From: Onchocerca lupi | Lineage: Eukaryota; Nematoda; Chromadorea; Rhabditida; Onchocercidae | Direction of reading: 5' to 3' | NCBI GenBank assembly: GCA_028564675.1 | Contig: JAOVVO010000072.1 | Location: 62,001 to 126,000, forward strand | DNA length: 64,000 nt | Shown: positions 34,594 through 44,374 of the stretch, in pieces | Layout of the letters: the number at the start of each line of letters is the position of its first letter | Position numbering within the stretch: the stretch's first letter is position 1 | Notes under the pieces: model-generated | Databases searched by the model: none | What the model saw: the letters and a program-made list of their open reading frames with translations, nothing else | What the model was told of the DNA's origin: nothing | Translations under genes and position numbers: made by a program

Positions 34594-36967
34594 ATGAAAA
34601 AATGTCCCTTCCATCCTCGTGCACCTCAACTTCCTAGGAAAACTATAGACAGTGATCTGAAATTGGAAAAACGTGTGATCGATGGTGTAAGAAAATTGAT
34701 GGACGTCTTGCATGATTAATATTTCGAAGAGGATTTATCCATGAAAATATAAAATTTTCGTAGTCTGAGACTAAAAAATTATGAAAAATTATCAATCTAA
34801 TATATTTTAGGAAATTCAGTTACATTAGGGTTTTCGAACAGTCTTACTGATGAATAAAATTTTTCAAATATCACTATAAAATGTCTTCTAGTTTAATAAA
34901 TTAGTTTTTGCATCTATGCTTGTATCAAAGAATTTAGGCTAAAAAAACAGCAGAAAGTGATTTGAAGAAATCGATGAAATCAGGAAGTATGAAAGAAAAC
35001 AAAACTGATGAAAAAGATGGCCCAACCAAAACAACTAAAATAGGCGAGCCTAATTTGATGAGTAAGATCAAGGATGAAGGAAAAGATAAGCCAGAAAAAG
35101 ATATTGAAAAAGAAAAAAAAGAGGGGAAGAAAGAAGAGCAAGAGATGAAGAAAGTTATCGAGGTAATCATCGTTATCACACTATATCATCGATATTAAAA
35201 GTAAACATTTCAAACAAATATATTTAAGAAATATTGAAAAAAAAAAATTTTTCAGAAAGAAAAAAAAGAAGATAGTACGGAGAAGGAAGACAAATCACAA
35301 AAGAAAGAGGGAGAAAAAGAAGTGCGATTTCTTTTTTCTTTGTTAAAACATTTTTGATTGTCAAATTTAAGTAATTGGAATTTTAAAATGCAAACTGAAA
35401 CTCAGTTTGAATTTATTTTGAAGTGACAACTGCGCTTTCAACCGTACAATAGTTCTGCCTTCTTTCAAATAGACATTTTCAGAAATCGGAGAAAAAGAGT
35501 AAGGAGCAAAAAGAGCACGACAAAGAGGATGAAGAGGAAAATAAAACTGCTAAAGTTATTAAAGATAGTGACATTAGAAAAGAAGAGGTAAAAAAGGTTG
35601 CTAAAGTTATTAAAGATCGTGATGTCAAAAAAGAAGACGAGAGTAAGCAGAGTTCAAAGAAGGAGGAAGAGGAAAAGGAGTCAGAAAAGGAAGAAGCAGA
35701 GGAAAAGGAAGATAAGCGCGATAAAATTGAAAAAGGTAAAAAGGATAAGGAGGAAAAAAAAGAAGAAGAAAGAAAGGAGGATGAGAAAGAGAAAGACAAG
35801 GAGGAGGAGAAAGAAGAGGAAAAGAGGAAGGAGGAGAAAAAAGAAGAAAAGAAGGACGAGGAGAAAAAAGATGAGGAAAAGAAGGGGGAGGAAAAAGAGG
35901 AGAAAAAGGAGGAAGAGAAGGAAGAGGAGAAAAAGGAGGAAGAGAAGAAAAAGGAGGAAGAGGAGAAAAAGGAGGAGGAGGAGAAAAAGGAGGAAGAGAA
36001 GAAAGAGGAGAAAAAGGAGGAAGAGAAGAAAGAGGAAGTAACCTATGACCCGAAAGAGCTTGAATTCACGCCAACTGGTGGTACAATAAAGCTTGTAACC
36101 AAGAATGGCACTACCGAACGACAAGCCCTTAAGGTATCATTTGTATATTCATCTTTCTAAAGCTTACATATGAAATCTGTTCTCGACCTGGATAAATGAT
36201 CAGATGGACAAGTGAGATCATCTGAAAAGTTCTGCAGTAAGAGATGAGTTAATTCAACTAAAATTTGCAGAAAGAATCTTTTTTTAAAACTTTTCTAAAG
36301 AAAAAAAAAATTAGCAAACAATGAAACGAAACATTTGATATAGATAAAATGTTCGGATAACATACTATTTCGAGTGAATCCAGTATTTTCATTCATGGAA
36401 CCAGGTGCAGAACAAATCATAGAGGTGATAAGGCAACCTGGGAATCCGAAAATTGACAAACTTGTACTTATGCATACGCCAGTATGTTGAATACTAAATA
36501 GAGTGTTCGAAACAAATAATGGATACGGAATTTCAAAAATGCTTATTATTTTATTTCAAATTTTCAAAAATTTTAGATTGAAAATAATATATTTTTATAT
36601 AAAATATACATTTTAACTTTGCTGAACATATTCTGTCCCACGTTCTTTTAAATTTAATCCTTCAAATAAGATTCGAAAATTCATGCTAGAATTGGACAAG
36701 AAAGTTTTTTCTTTCTTTTCTCAAAAGTCCCAGAAAATAAGATGAAATGAGAAATCATTATGATTTTTAATGGAAAATATTCTGCGGAGATGTAGTACGA
36801 CATTTGATGAAAATTATATCATTCAAATTTATTTCAATTAATTTAATTAAACAGGAATAATTAATTAATATGAAATTCAGGCAAAAGCAGATGAAATGGA
36901 TGCTCCACCTCTGTTCAAGAAACCAATTACTTATCAAACTTTTACAATCCCATTATTAATAAAATGA
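34594..36967 (+). CDS. MSP-domain protein with long Lys/Glu-rich N-terminal region
   Basis: Major sperm protein (MSP) domains are immunoglobulin-like modules found in nematode sperm cytoskeleton proteins and in VAPs. Six exons keep phase: 34594-34686, 34938-35162, 35256-35321, 35483-36133, 36344-36481, 36881-36967 (419 aa). Residues 1-31 start MKKCPFHPRAPQ. Residues about 32-310 are almost only Lys and Glu, with a tract of GAA/GAG/AAA codons at 35640-36036. The C-terminal MSP domain (about 315-391) starts VTYDPKELEFTPTGGTIKLV, then IKCSDNILFRVNPVFSFMEPGA, then KIDKLVLMHT, all matching the family pattern. A tail of about 28 residues ends TFTIPLLIK. The Lys/Glu region is likely unstructured or a single alpha-helix. 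Whether it acts in sperm is not shown. The first exon is less certain than the rest. Confidence 0.8.
35640..36036. repeat. Low-complexity polypurine GAA/GAG/AAA tract (coding)
   Basis: Nearly 400 bp in which the + strand is almost entirely A and G, made of irregular repeats such as GAGAAAAAGGAGGAAGAGAA. It codes for Lys/Glu runs in the MSP-domain protein. The opposite strand gives Leu/Phe-only frames, which are not genes. Confidence 0.9.
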
Positions 36968-37608
36968 AGAGAAATAGCAAGATTTTGAATCTGAAAAACA
37001 TTCATAATGTTCAGTTGCAAATTTCCTCAAAATTGGCATTATTTATTTGAATAAAAGTTCAGGTAGCAAAATGCATGAAACAGATAACTTCAATGGCTTC
37101 CAACTTCTGTTCATTGTTCCTTCAAGAAGCCAATTCATTAACTTATCTTTCCTCCACTTCATCTCAAGAATCAAAATTTTTAGCATTTCATTTGAAAATG
37201 CTTTGAAATGTTAAATGTCAAGTTTTTCCTCTCTTGCATAGAAGGAATTGCTCAACCTTTCTGATATCCTCTCGTAATTTTGATCAAAGAAAATCGAGCA
37301 GCATGTTGGCATCTTATTATGCTGATAAGATAATTTTTAAATGTTGGAAGCAGGAAATGTTCGAACGAATTTTAACTTCTAAAATCACAAAAATTTTCAA
37401 TTACTCTATTTTCCTTGTTTATGTTAACTTTCTTTACTGTTAGATATATTTCGCTTAGTTTTGGCATAGATAAGGTTAGCTAAATTAGAAAAAGGAATTG
37501 AATTTATGAAAAAACCTTAAAATCCCGAGATATTCAGGAATCGCAGAAATTCTAAAATCAAACAAAAAAAAAAAAAAAATAAGACTCCGATGACCTGACC
37601 TCCACATG

Positions 37609-37664
37609 CACCGGTTGATAACACGTTGGATCAGTTGCACCGGTTGATAACACGTTGGATCAGT
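37609..37664. repeat. 29-bp tandem duplication
   Basis: CACCGGTTGATAACACGTTG plus GATCAGTTG starts at 37609 and again at 37638, with the second copy identical to 37664. It is a GC-richer stretch than its surroundings. Function unknown. Confidence 0.85.
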
Positions 37665-37880
37665 CACTTGGTTTTAAAATTTTTGCAACGATTAAAGAAA
37701 TACATAGAGGACAAAGATTGATGATAATTGAGAGAGAACATTGCATAGACGCACATACAATAAGGAGTGACAATGACACGTAAGCTGAAGAGAAGAGACA
37801 GAAGTAGCAAAAGACACACAAGATGGCGGGAATTTTATGATAGTGCTAAATTGCCAATAATTTGCACGTTGAAAGTGGTA

Positions 37881-37975
37881 TGACGTTTTTGCGTGACGTC
37901 GCGTATTTACGTTATTCTCAAATTCTTTTTGTGGCTTGACGTACTTACGTCATCTTCCAGTTCCTTTCTGTGGCT
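37881..37975. promoter_or_regulatory. Cluster of TGACGT (CRE/ATF-like) half-sites in an imperfect 40-bp duplication
   Basis: TGACGT occurs at 37881, 37894 and 37937, and its complement ACGTCA at 37947; the second is TGACGTCG, close to a full CRE. The region 37894-37936 is imperfectly repeated at 37937-37975 (both end CTTT, then CTGTGGCT or TTGTGGCT). It lies about 370-460 bp upstream of the EEF1AKMT2 start codon. The binding role is inference. Confidence 0.4.
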
Positions 37976-38343
37976 TTACATGCTTAATCACTTCAGTATT
38001 TCAATTTTTGTAAAGACTTTTTCAGTAGTAATGTCATCATTTTATGGCATATCCTGTCACAAAATCATGTGTTTCATTTTTCAAATTTTCTTCCTGAATA
38101 CTAAGTCTTTCTAGTGCTTATTATCTATCCCTGGATAGTGCTTACTGGGCAGAAATTGCATTTACGTGCTTGACACTGTCCACATGTTGCATTTAACGTT
38201 CTCTCTTCTCTTTTTTCTTTATTTTTTGTTGACTTGAGTAGCTGAAATTTGGCTATTTACATTGTTCCTTTTAACATTTCACAAACAAATTTTTACAGGC
38301 TGGCTACTCGCATTTTCAGCAATTGTACTTTACAGAATGAAAT

Positions 38344-41300
38344 ATGACAGATGAAAGTTCCGTGAATGTAACAGAAGATGAAATAATTTGCTCAAAGCTT
38401 GCTGATAAAGAATAGTAAGATTTAAAATATCTTTTTTATTCCTTTTATTTATATTTTCTAAAGAAAATAAAGTCTATATTATAACATTCTGCACTGAGAG
38501 CAGTGTGATGTGTCATGTTGAGAGATGTTTATCGTATTGTATTGAAATGTAATATCTTTATACTTTTGCAATTGATGGTTGATAATCAATTCTCCAAACT
38601 ATTCAAATATGAAGTGTTTCATACTGTGTCAAAAGTTGGCTTCGCTGGAAAAAAAAATAACTTTCTCACATATGGCGAAATCTATGTAAATAAAAATGTA
38701 AATGCTACCTGTTACTTATGTAAATAAAGATGTAAATGCTACCTCTTACTTCTCAGTGATCTCCACAAGTTCTCCATCGATTCTTTTCGAATTTTGACAC
38801 AACCTTGCATTCGAATAGGCGCGTGCTCCTTTATAAACTTACATATTTTCTTCACTGCCACGTGCGTGACAATTAAAAGTAAGTGAGGAGGCGGAGTTTA
38901 TTGACTCCGCCTTCCTTTTTTTCTCATTCTCCTTCTTCCTCCCATCTCTCTAATAACAATTAATAAATAATAGTAATAATAAATAAATAATAATAATAAG
39001 TAGCAGTAATAGTAATCCGCCTTCCTTTTTTTCTCTTATTCTCCCTCTATCTCCTATCTCTCCCTCTCTCTATTGCTATGCTTATTACATTACGTGGATT
39101 TATCTAGGGAAAGACAGAAAAAAATGATAAGAATTAAAGTGCTTTCTGATATGGCATATAAATATAAAGATTTTTGTATTTGTAACGAATTTGAAAAGAA
39201 AATTTTAAATACCTGTTAAAATTTGAATTTGAAATTCTTTTTCTTTAATGAAAATTAACTTAATTTGTTTGAAAAAAGGCATCAATTTAATCTAAAGAAA
39301 TTCTATTACATTAATTCTAAATATTACTTAGGATCAATCTATTTGCTCAGTTAATCTTCTACACTTAATTTTGATTTAACTTAATTTGATATAAATTTAA
39401 TGTTAAAATATTAACTCATAACTTTCTTCATTTTTCCATATATTTCAAATCCATCAGAAGTATTGGTGACTTATAATTTAATACATTTGATACTAATTCT
39501 TTCTTTTTTAAATTTATTCATATTATACTTTATTTATTTATTTTCATCTATCTATCTATAATTGTGCTTACAAATCGCGAGAAAAATTCTCAATCACTTG
39601 GGAATGTCGTCACCTAATCGATCTGCTGCTGCTTCGCTCGATGTAGAATTGCGTTGCGAACAAAATTACAACAATAAACTGATCTTTTGTCATCTGTGCA
39701 TTCGAATATTCCTAAGCTAATGTTTGAGCAAAAAGGCATTTGCGATCAAAAATGCAAACTGTCAGTAAGGGAGTTGGAGAAATCTTTTTAGATGCGCCAG
39801 GAGGAATTGGTAAAACGTTCCTAATTAGATTGATTTTGGCAACAATTTGATCCCAAAGTGGCGTAGTCTTAGCTCTTGATCGTCCGGAATAGCTGCAACA
39901 TTGCTACCAGGTGGAAAAACTGTTCATTCCGCTTTGACATTGCCATTAAGCATTAAGTATGGCAATTTCAAAGCGGAATGAGCAGTTCTTTCAAATTTTC
40001 ATTGAGTATTCATTGAAACTCCCACATACAACATTTCCAAAGCATCCAGCATGGGAAAAGTATTACAAAATGCAAACTTATTGTTTGGGATGGATGTACA
40101 ATGGCGCACAAAAATCGGTCTAGGCTCTTGATCAATCACTGCAAAATTTGCGTGGAAATATCAGACCACTTGGGAATGCCTTAATATTGCTTGCAAGAGA
40201 TTTCAGGCCAACATTATCTGTAACTCCTCGACCGATACCAGCGGACGAAATAAATGATTGCCTGAAATATTCTTCTTTGTGGCGACACGTAAAGACGTTA
40301 AAATTAACTGCAATATATGTGTTCAGCTGCAAAACGATCGACTAGCTGGAGTATTTTTACATCACTTGCTGGAAATTAGGAACGGAGAGGTGCCGGTTTA
40401 TCTGACCACGGGACGAATTTCATCATAAGTTCTGCAATTCAGTAGCGTCAAAAGAAGAGTTGGTTAAAAAAATATTTCCCGATTTTCAAACCAATTATAA
40501 GAATCACGATTGGCTGAGTGAACGAGCTATTCTTGCGGCTAAGAACAAAGACGTCGACGAACTTAACAATATTATACAGTCTAACTTTCAAAGCTAGACA
40601 ATCACATAAAGTCCGTCGACACTGTTTGGAAGCAGATGAAGCGGTTACGAATCCAGCAAAATTTTTGAATCCACTCGATCTGCCAGAGATGCCACTGCAC
40701 GTACTGCAATTGAAAATTGGCGTGCCAATTATCATGTTGCGAAATACCAACCAGTCAAAATTTTGCAACGGCACGCAGCTTGCAAGCGAAAACTGAAAGA
40801 TGTTAAATAACTCCATGACAATAATTGTAAACAATTTTTTTACTAAAGGTCAAGTGGCGCGACATAGTTTCAAAGGGACGACAAACATATTTACTACCAA
40901 AACGCTCCAATTTACAGTTAAACGACGAAAATCGACGCAACAATAGCAACAGTTCGGAGTTTTAAGGGTTCCAGTCCAATAGTTCTAAACGACGCAACAG
41001 TAGTAATAATCGGACAATTCATTTGAATAGTATTATTCTTAATTATTGACAGAGAAAAGAATAATCCAGTGATTAATTTGTCTGGATCTTCCTTGATAAT
41101 TGTTTGTTACACTCTACATCAATCAATGAAACATTTCTGTCAACAAGACACAAAAAATCTATTCACACTTATTGCTGCCTAATCACAATAGCAAGAATCG
41201 GTCTCCAATCCAAAGAAACTGCAAATCAAATTACAAAGTATCAGTTTTTTTCCCAACACTAGTAACATTCGCTTTTTCTTTTCTTTTTTCACTTAACTAG

Positions 41301-43182
41301 ACTGAGCTAAAGCAAAGCGTGCATAAAAACATGCGCCTATTCGAATGCAGAATTGTGTCAAAATTTCAAAGCAATAGGCAAGGACTTTTCGATATCTAAA
41401 ATTTTGATTAATATAGATAAGGCGCGTGTTTAAGACCTTTCGGAGGTTTAAGATTTTGAACAAACGAACATTGGTGTTTTTGTTCATATAGATTAGCTGG
41501 AGCCGGACGCGCAAAGCGTGGTCGGTTCCATAGACTAGCTGCATCGGCCACGCAGAGCATGGCTGGGTCCAGCTAGTGAATAATAAATTAGAATTAAAAT
41601 AATGTTACAGCTGGATTGAACATTACGAAAGAGAACTGAGAAATTTCGAAGAATTTGGTGATGAAGGTGAGATATGGTTCGGACGTGTTGCTGAAAATCG
41701 TTTAGTGAAATATGTTAGCGGAAGTGAACAATTATCGCAATCATCCAAATTAATTGATTTTGGTTGTGGCAATGGTTCATTGTTGAGAACGCTGGTATGT
41801 GTATCGTTGTCGCAGTTATAGTTGCATTTAGGGTACTTGATAATATTGAATTTCAGAGAAATGAAGTAAGTCTCTGCGAGAAATTCGATAGAAATAAACG
41901 AAATTGAAGAATATATTACCAAAACTTTTTTTTCTTCAGTGTCAATATTTTGATTTTAAATTTTCCATACTTAACCATACCTTTTCAAGAAGTTTTGCAC
42001 TGCTGGATAAGTGTCATGAAAGTATATTAAATTTGTGCTGTGGATTGAACTAAATAATGAAAATCAAGATTTCGATATATCGACATCTTGCCATTTGCAT
42101 CTTATATTTCTCTCACTCCAGATCTCGTGCCATCATTTTTTTCTTTTAAAATTTATTCTTTTCTCTTCCTTTCTATTTCTATATATTCATAATTAAAATT
42201 TGCACTTTATAATGATAAGAAGATAGTTGTAATAATGATGCAGACTGTATTATAGTTCTTTTTAGCATATTGCTGACTTTATAACTATTCTATAATCTCC
42301 AAAATTTACTAGAAGTATGAAAATTTTAATATAGAGATGGACTTTATGTAATTATCTTTAATTTCCTTCACTTCAGCGGCAGGAAGGATATTCTCATTTA
42401 TGTGGTGTTGATTATTCCGAAGAAGCAATATCGTTAGCCAAGAAACTTGCAGAAAGAGAATGCACAAAAAACAATATCCACCAAATTGATTTTCGAGTAA
42501 TTCTTAATGTTTATCCATAATATAATCAATAAGAAATTTTTAGTTTTAGAAATTATATGGATAATCAGTTTCTAGGTAGTCGATCTAATAAATGAAAACA
42601 TTAATTTGGGAAAATTCGACGCTGTCTTTGATAAGGGTACATGGGATGCGCTATCACTATCAGTCGATCGTGAATGTCGTTTAAGAAAGTACAAAACGAA
42701 TGTTTGCAGAACTCTAAGACCTTCTGGACTTTTCATCATTTGTTCATGTAACTATTCGAGGTATTGCGCTATTGTTTCATTTTTGCATTTATGATAAATT
42801 AAGTGAATGATGGTTCGTAACTATTATGAACTTTCTTAGTAAACCTTTGTACAACCTTATCTAGATCTATCAATTTAGCAGAAATAATAATAGAAACAAA
42901 ACATCTGTATGATAGAGCTTTCCATAAAGAAAAATTTGGGATCCTTTATGACTAAGCCTAAGCCTAACAGTTCAGAATCGATATCAACTTACATGGCTTC
43001 ATTCTCTTGAATAGTGAAGCATTTTCTCATTAAAAAATAATTTACATCACAGAAATGAACTGGAAAGCTATTTTGGCGATGAAGAATTGGTATTTTTCGA
43101 AGAAATCCCATCTAAAAATATTATTGAATTTGGTGGTCGAAATGGTTCAACGACGACATGCGTGATATTTCGAAAACTGTAG
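38344..43182 (+). CDS. eef1akmt2: EEF1AKMT2 (METTL10) eEF1A lysine methyltransferase
   Basis: This enzyme uses S-adenosylmethionine to methylate eEF1A (Lys318 in human). Five exons keep phase: 38344-38414, 41611-41794, 42377-42496, 42576-42760, 43053-43182 (229 aa). Joining exon 1 to exon 2 across a 3.2-kb intron restores SKLADKEYWIEHYERELRNF, matching human GTKEYWDAVYERELQ; this junction is the main evidence for exon 1. Then GEIWFG, motif I LIDFGCGNGSLL (about 74-85), GVDYSEEAI, the post-I VVDLI, the family motif FDKGTWDALSLS (human DKGTFDAISL), and GLFIICSCNYSRNEL (human GFFLITSCNWTKEEL). The C-terminus IIEFGGRNGSTTTCVIFRKL matches FSFGGRSGNSVAALVFQKM. Exon 1 follows TTTACAG by eight bases. 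A decayed Helitron fills most of intron 1 in the sense orientation. Confidence 0.92.
38681..41577 (+). mobile_element. Decayed autonomous-type Helitron (about 2.9 kb) in intron 1 of EEF1AKMT2
   Basis: The left end is TCTATGTAAATAAAAATGTA (38681, preceded by A) and the right end is GGGTCCAGCTAG (41576, followed by T): a 5' TC, a 3' CTAG and an intact A|T insertion site. The 3' terminus is duplicated: TAGCTGGAGCCGGACGCGCA at 41494 and TAGCTGCATCGGCCACGCAG at 41535. Long subterminal inverted repeats are seen: 38790-38860 (TGCATTCGAATAGGCGCG) against 41330-41400 (GCGCCTATTCGAATGCA). Inside, 39594-41020 is a decayed PIF1-type helicase. A Rep/HUH endonuclease was not recognised, so the 5' coding half is lost or unreadable. 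A direct duplication of CCGCCTTCCTTTTTTTCTC at 38908 and 39018 lies near the left end. Confidence 0.8.
39594..41020 (+). pseudogene. Helitron PIF1-like DNA helicase, broken copy
   Basis: Frames switch repeatedly and stops interrupt, but the helicase domains are readable in order. There is a lead-in MSSPNRSAAASLDVELR near 39604. The Walker A region at about 39778-39830 reads LDAPGGIGKTFLIRLILATI. Then comes the Walker B region WDGCTMAHK-like near 40090-40115, LRGNIRPLGNALILLARDFR (40148-40207), DEINDCLKYSSLWRHVKTLK (40246-40305), WLSERAILAAKNKDVDELNN near 40510, and VLQLKIGVPIIMLRNTNQ near 40700-40760. Walker A has Ile where Gly is usual, and several stops and frameshifts are present. The last conserved helicase motifs are not readable. 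It is an old, inactive copy; I make no attempt to restore it. Confidence 0.82.
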
Positions 43183-43805
43183 TTTTAGCAAGAAAATATC
43201 AGTGTATTGCATAATTTCCTTTCGTGGCACTTATTATTTGAACTGTACTTCAGGGATAAAGAAATAGTTTAGATGAAAAGATCAAAACTATTTACTGGAA
43301 TATCTTTTGCTCGGAGAATTTTTGCTCTGATGATAAAAATGGACTTCTTACTTTCTGCATTCATCATAATACGAACACGGAAAACTAAATATAAATCTGA
43401 TATCGCCAGGAAGTTATATGCTCAGCCTATCAAAGTGCAACATTTATTCGAATAAACAAAAAATGCAAAAAAAAAGAAAGGAAAATTTTCGATAAAAGCT
43501 GAAATGGAAATCCTGCTAGACAAAAGATAGAATACCAGAAAGTTCCATAAAGCATTCATTAAAAGTCAGGGATCAAAAATCATTTAAAACTTTTATTAAA
43601 AAGGATTAAAATTGTTTAAAACTTTTCTTGAAATCCTTATCAAAGCGAAGAGAAAAATTCGAATTTGATGGGAATTTTCGAATAAATTTCTGGAAAAAAG
43701 AGTATTATTACCTATGTATCGACAGTATTAACCATTCTTTGATGAAGTACATCAGTAATATATCATGTTTGGTTGATAAGTTCGATCAACATTCTGATCG
43801 AGGAA

Positions 43806-43837
<32 letters not shown>

Positions 43838-44374
43838 GTACTTAAAGAAGCAAATAGGATGCTAGTGAATGGCCAGTTCATAAATAAATTTGAGAAATAA
43901 GCTCGTATAAATTAATTATTCATTATCTACGTAACGGGAATGGTGGATGTTCGTTTTGAACAAAATAGGTTAGATAAGAACAAGAAGTGCCGAAACAAGT
44001 CGTATGTATTAATGTCTTAGTAATATCAAGAACAATGCACTGGTTGGTCTCGACAAAGTCTTTTATAACAAAATGAGAAAATGCGAGTGCAATTAATAAC
44101 CAATCTGATTTAAACTGAAATATGGAATGAATTAAATATAAAACACGGATGACGATGTAATTGACAACGTTGCGAATGCAAGGGCATTGTAGTTCGATAA
44201 TCAGTTGTATTTGAGATCGTACCAAAAACTTGAAAATTCTTCCGTTATTTCCACACTGTCTAACTTTATTTGTACCTGAAAAAAAATGGGGAGAAAATAA
44301 TTTGGAAAGTTATTTTTTAGACAAAGAAATTAGATCTATTTTTTGAACAGAATTAGTACGACAGAGAAAACATT
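43183..44374. other. Intergenic between convergent EEF1AKMT2 and E-Syt genes
   Basis: About 1.2 kb holding two 3' UTRs. Frames at 43273-43455, 43628-43900 and 43923-44225 have no splice context, conserved motif or balanced composition and are left out. A pure T run lies at 43808-43838. Confidence 0.5.

Larger units (their letters stand above)
36968..38343. other. Intergenic upstream of EEF1AKMT2, with two short tandem repeats
   Basis: About 1.4 kb. It contains the 29-bp duplication at 37609-37664 and the TGACGT-rich duplication at 37881-37975, both described separately. No supported gene. It should include the promoter of the methyltransferase gene; TTTACAG at 38329-38335 is its probable SL acceptor. 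Confidence 0.5.

Noticed and set aside
35681..36124. Long Leu/Phe-rich open frames on the minus strand, and an Arg/Lys-only frame at 35598-36041 on the plus strand
   Set aside because: They are shadows of the GAA/GAG-rich coding tract of the MSP-domain gene; the chosen frame alone joins to the MSP domain with correct splicing.
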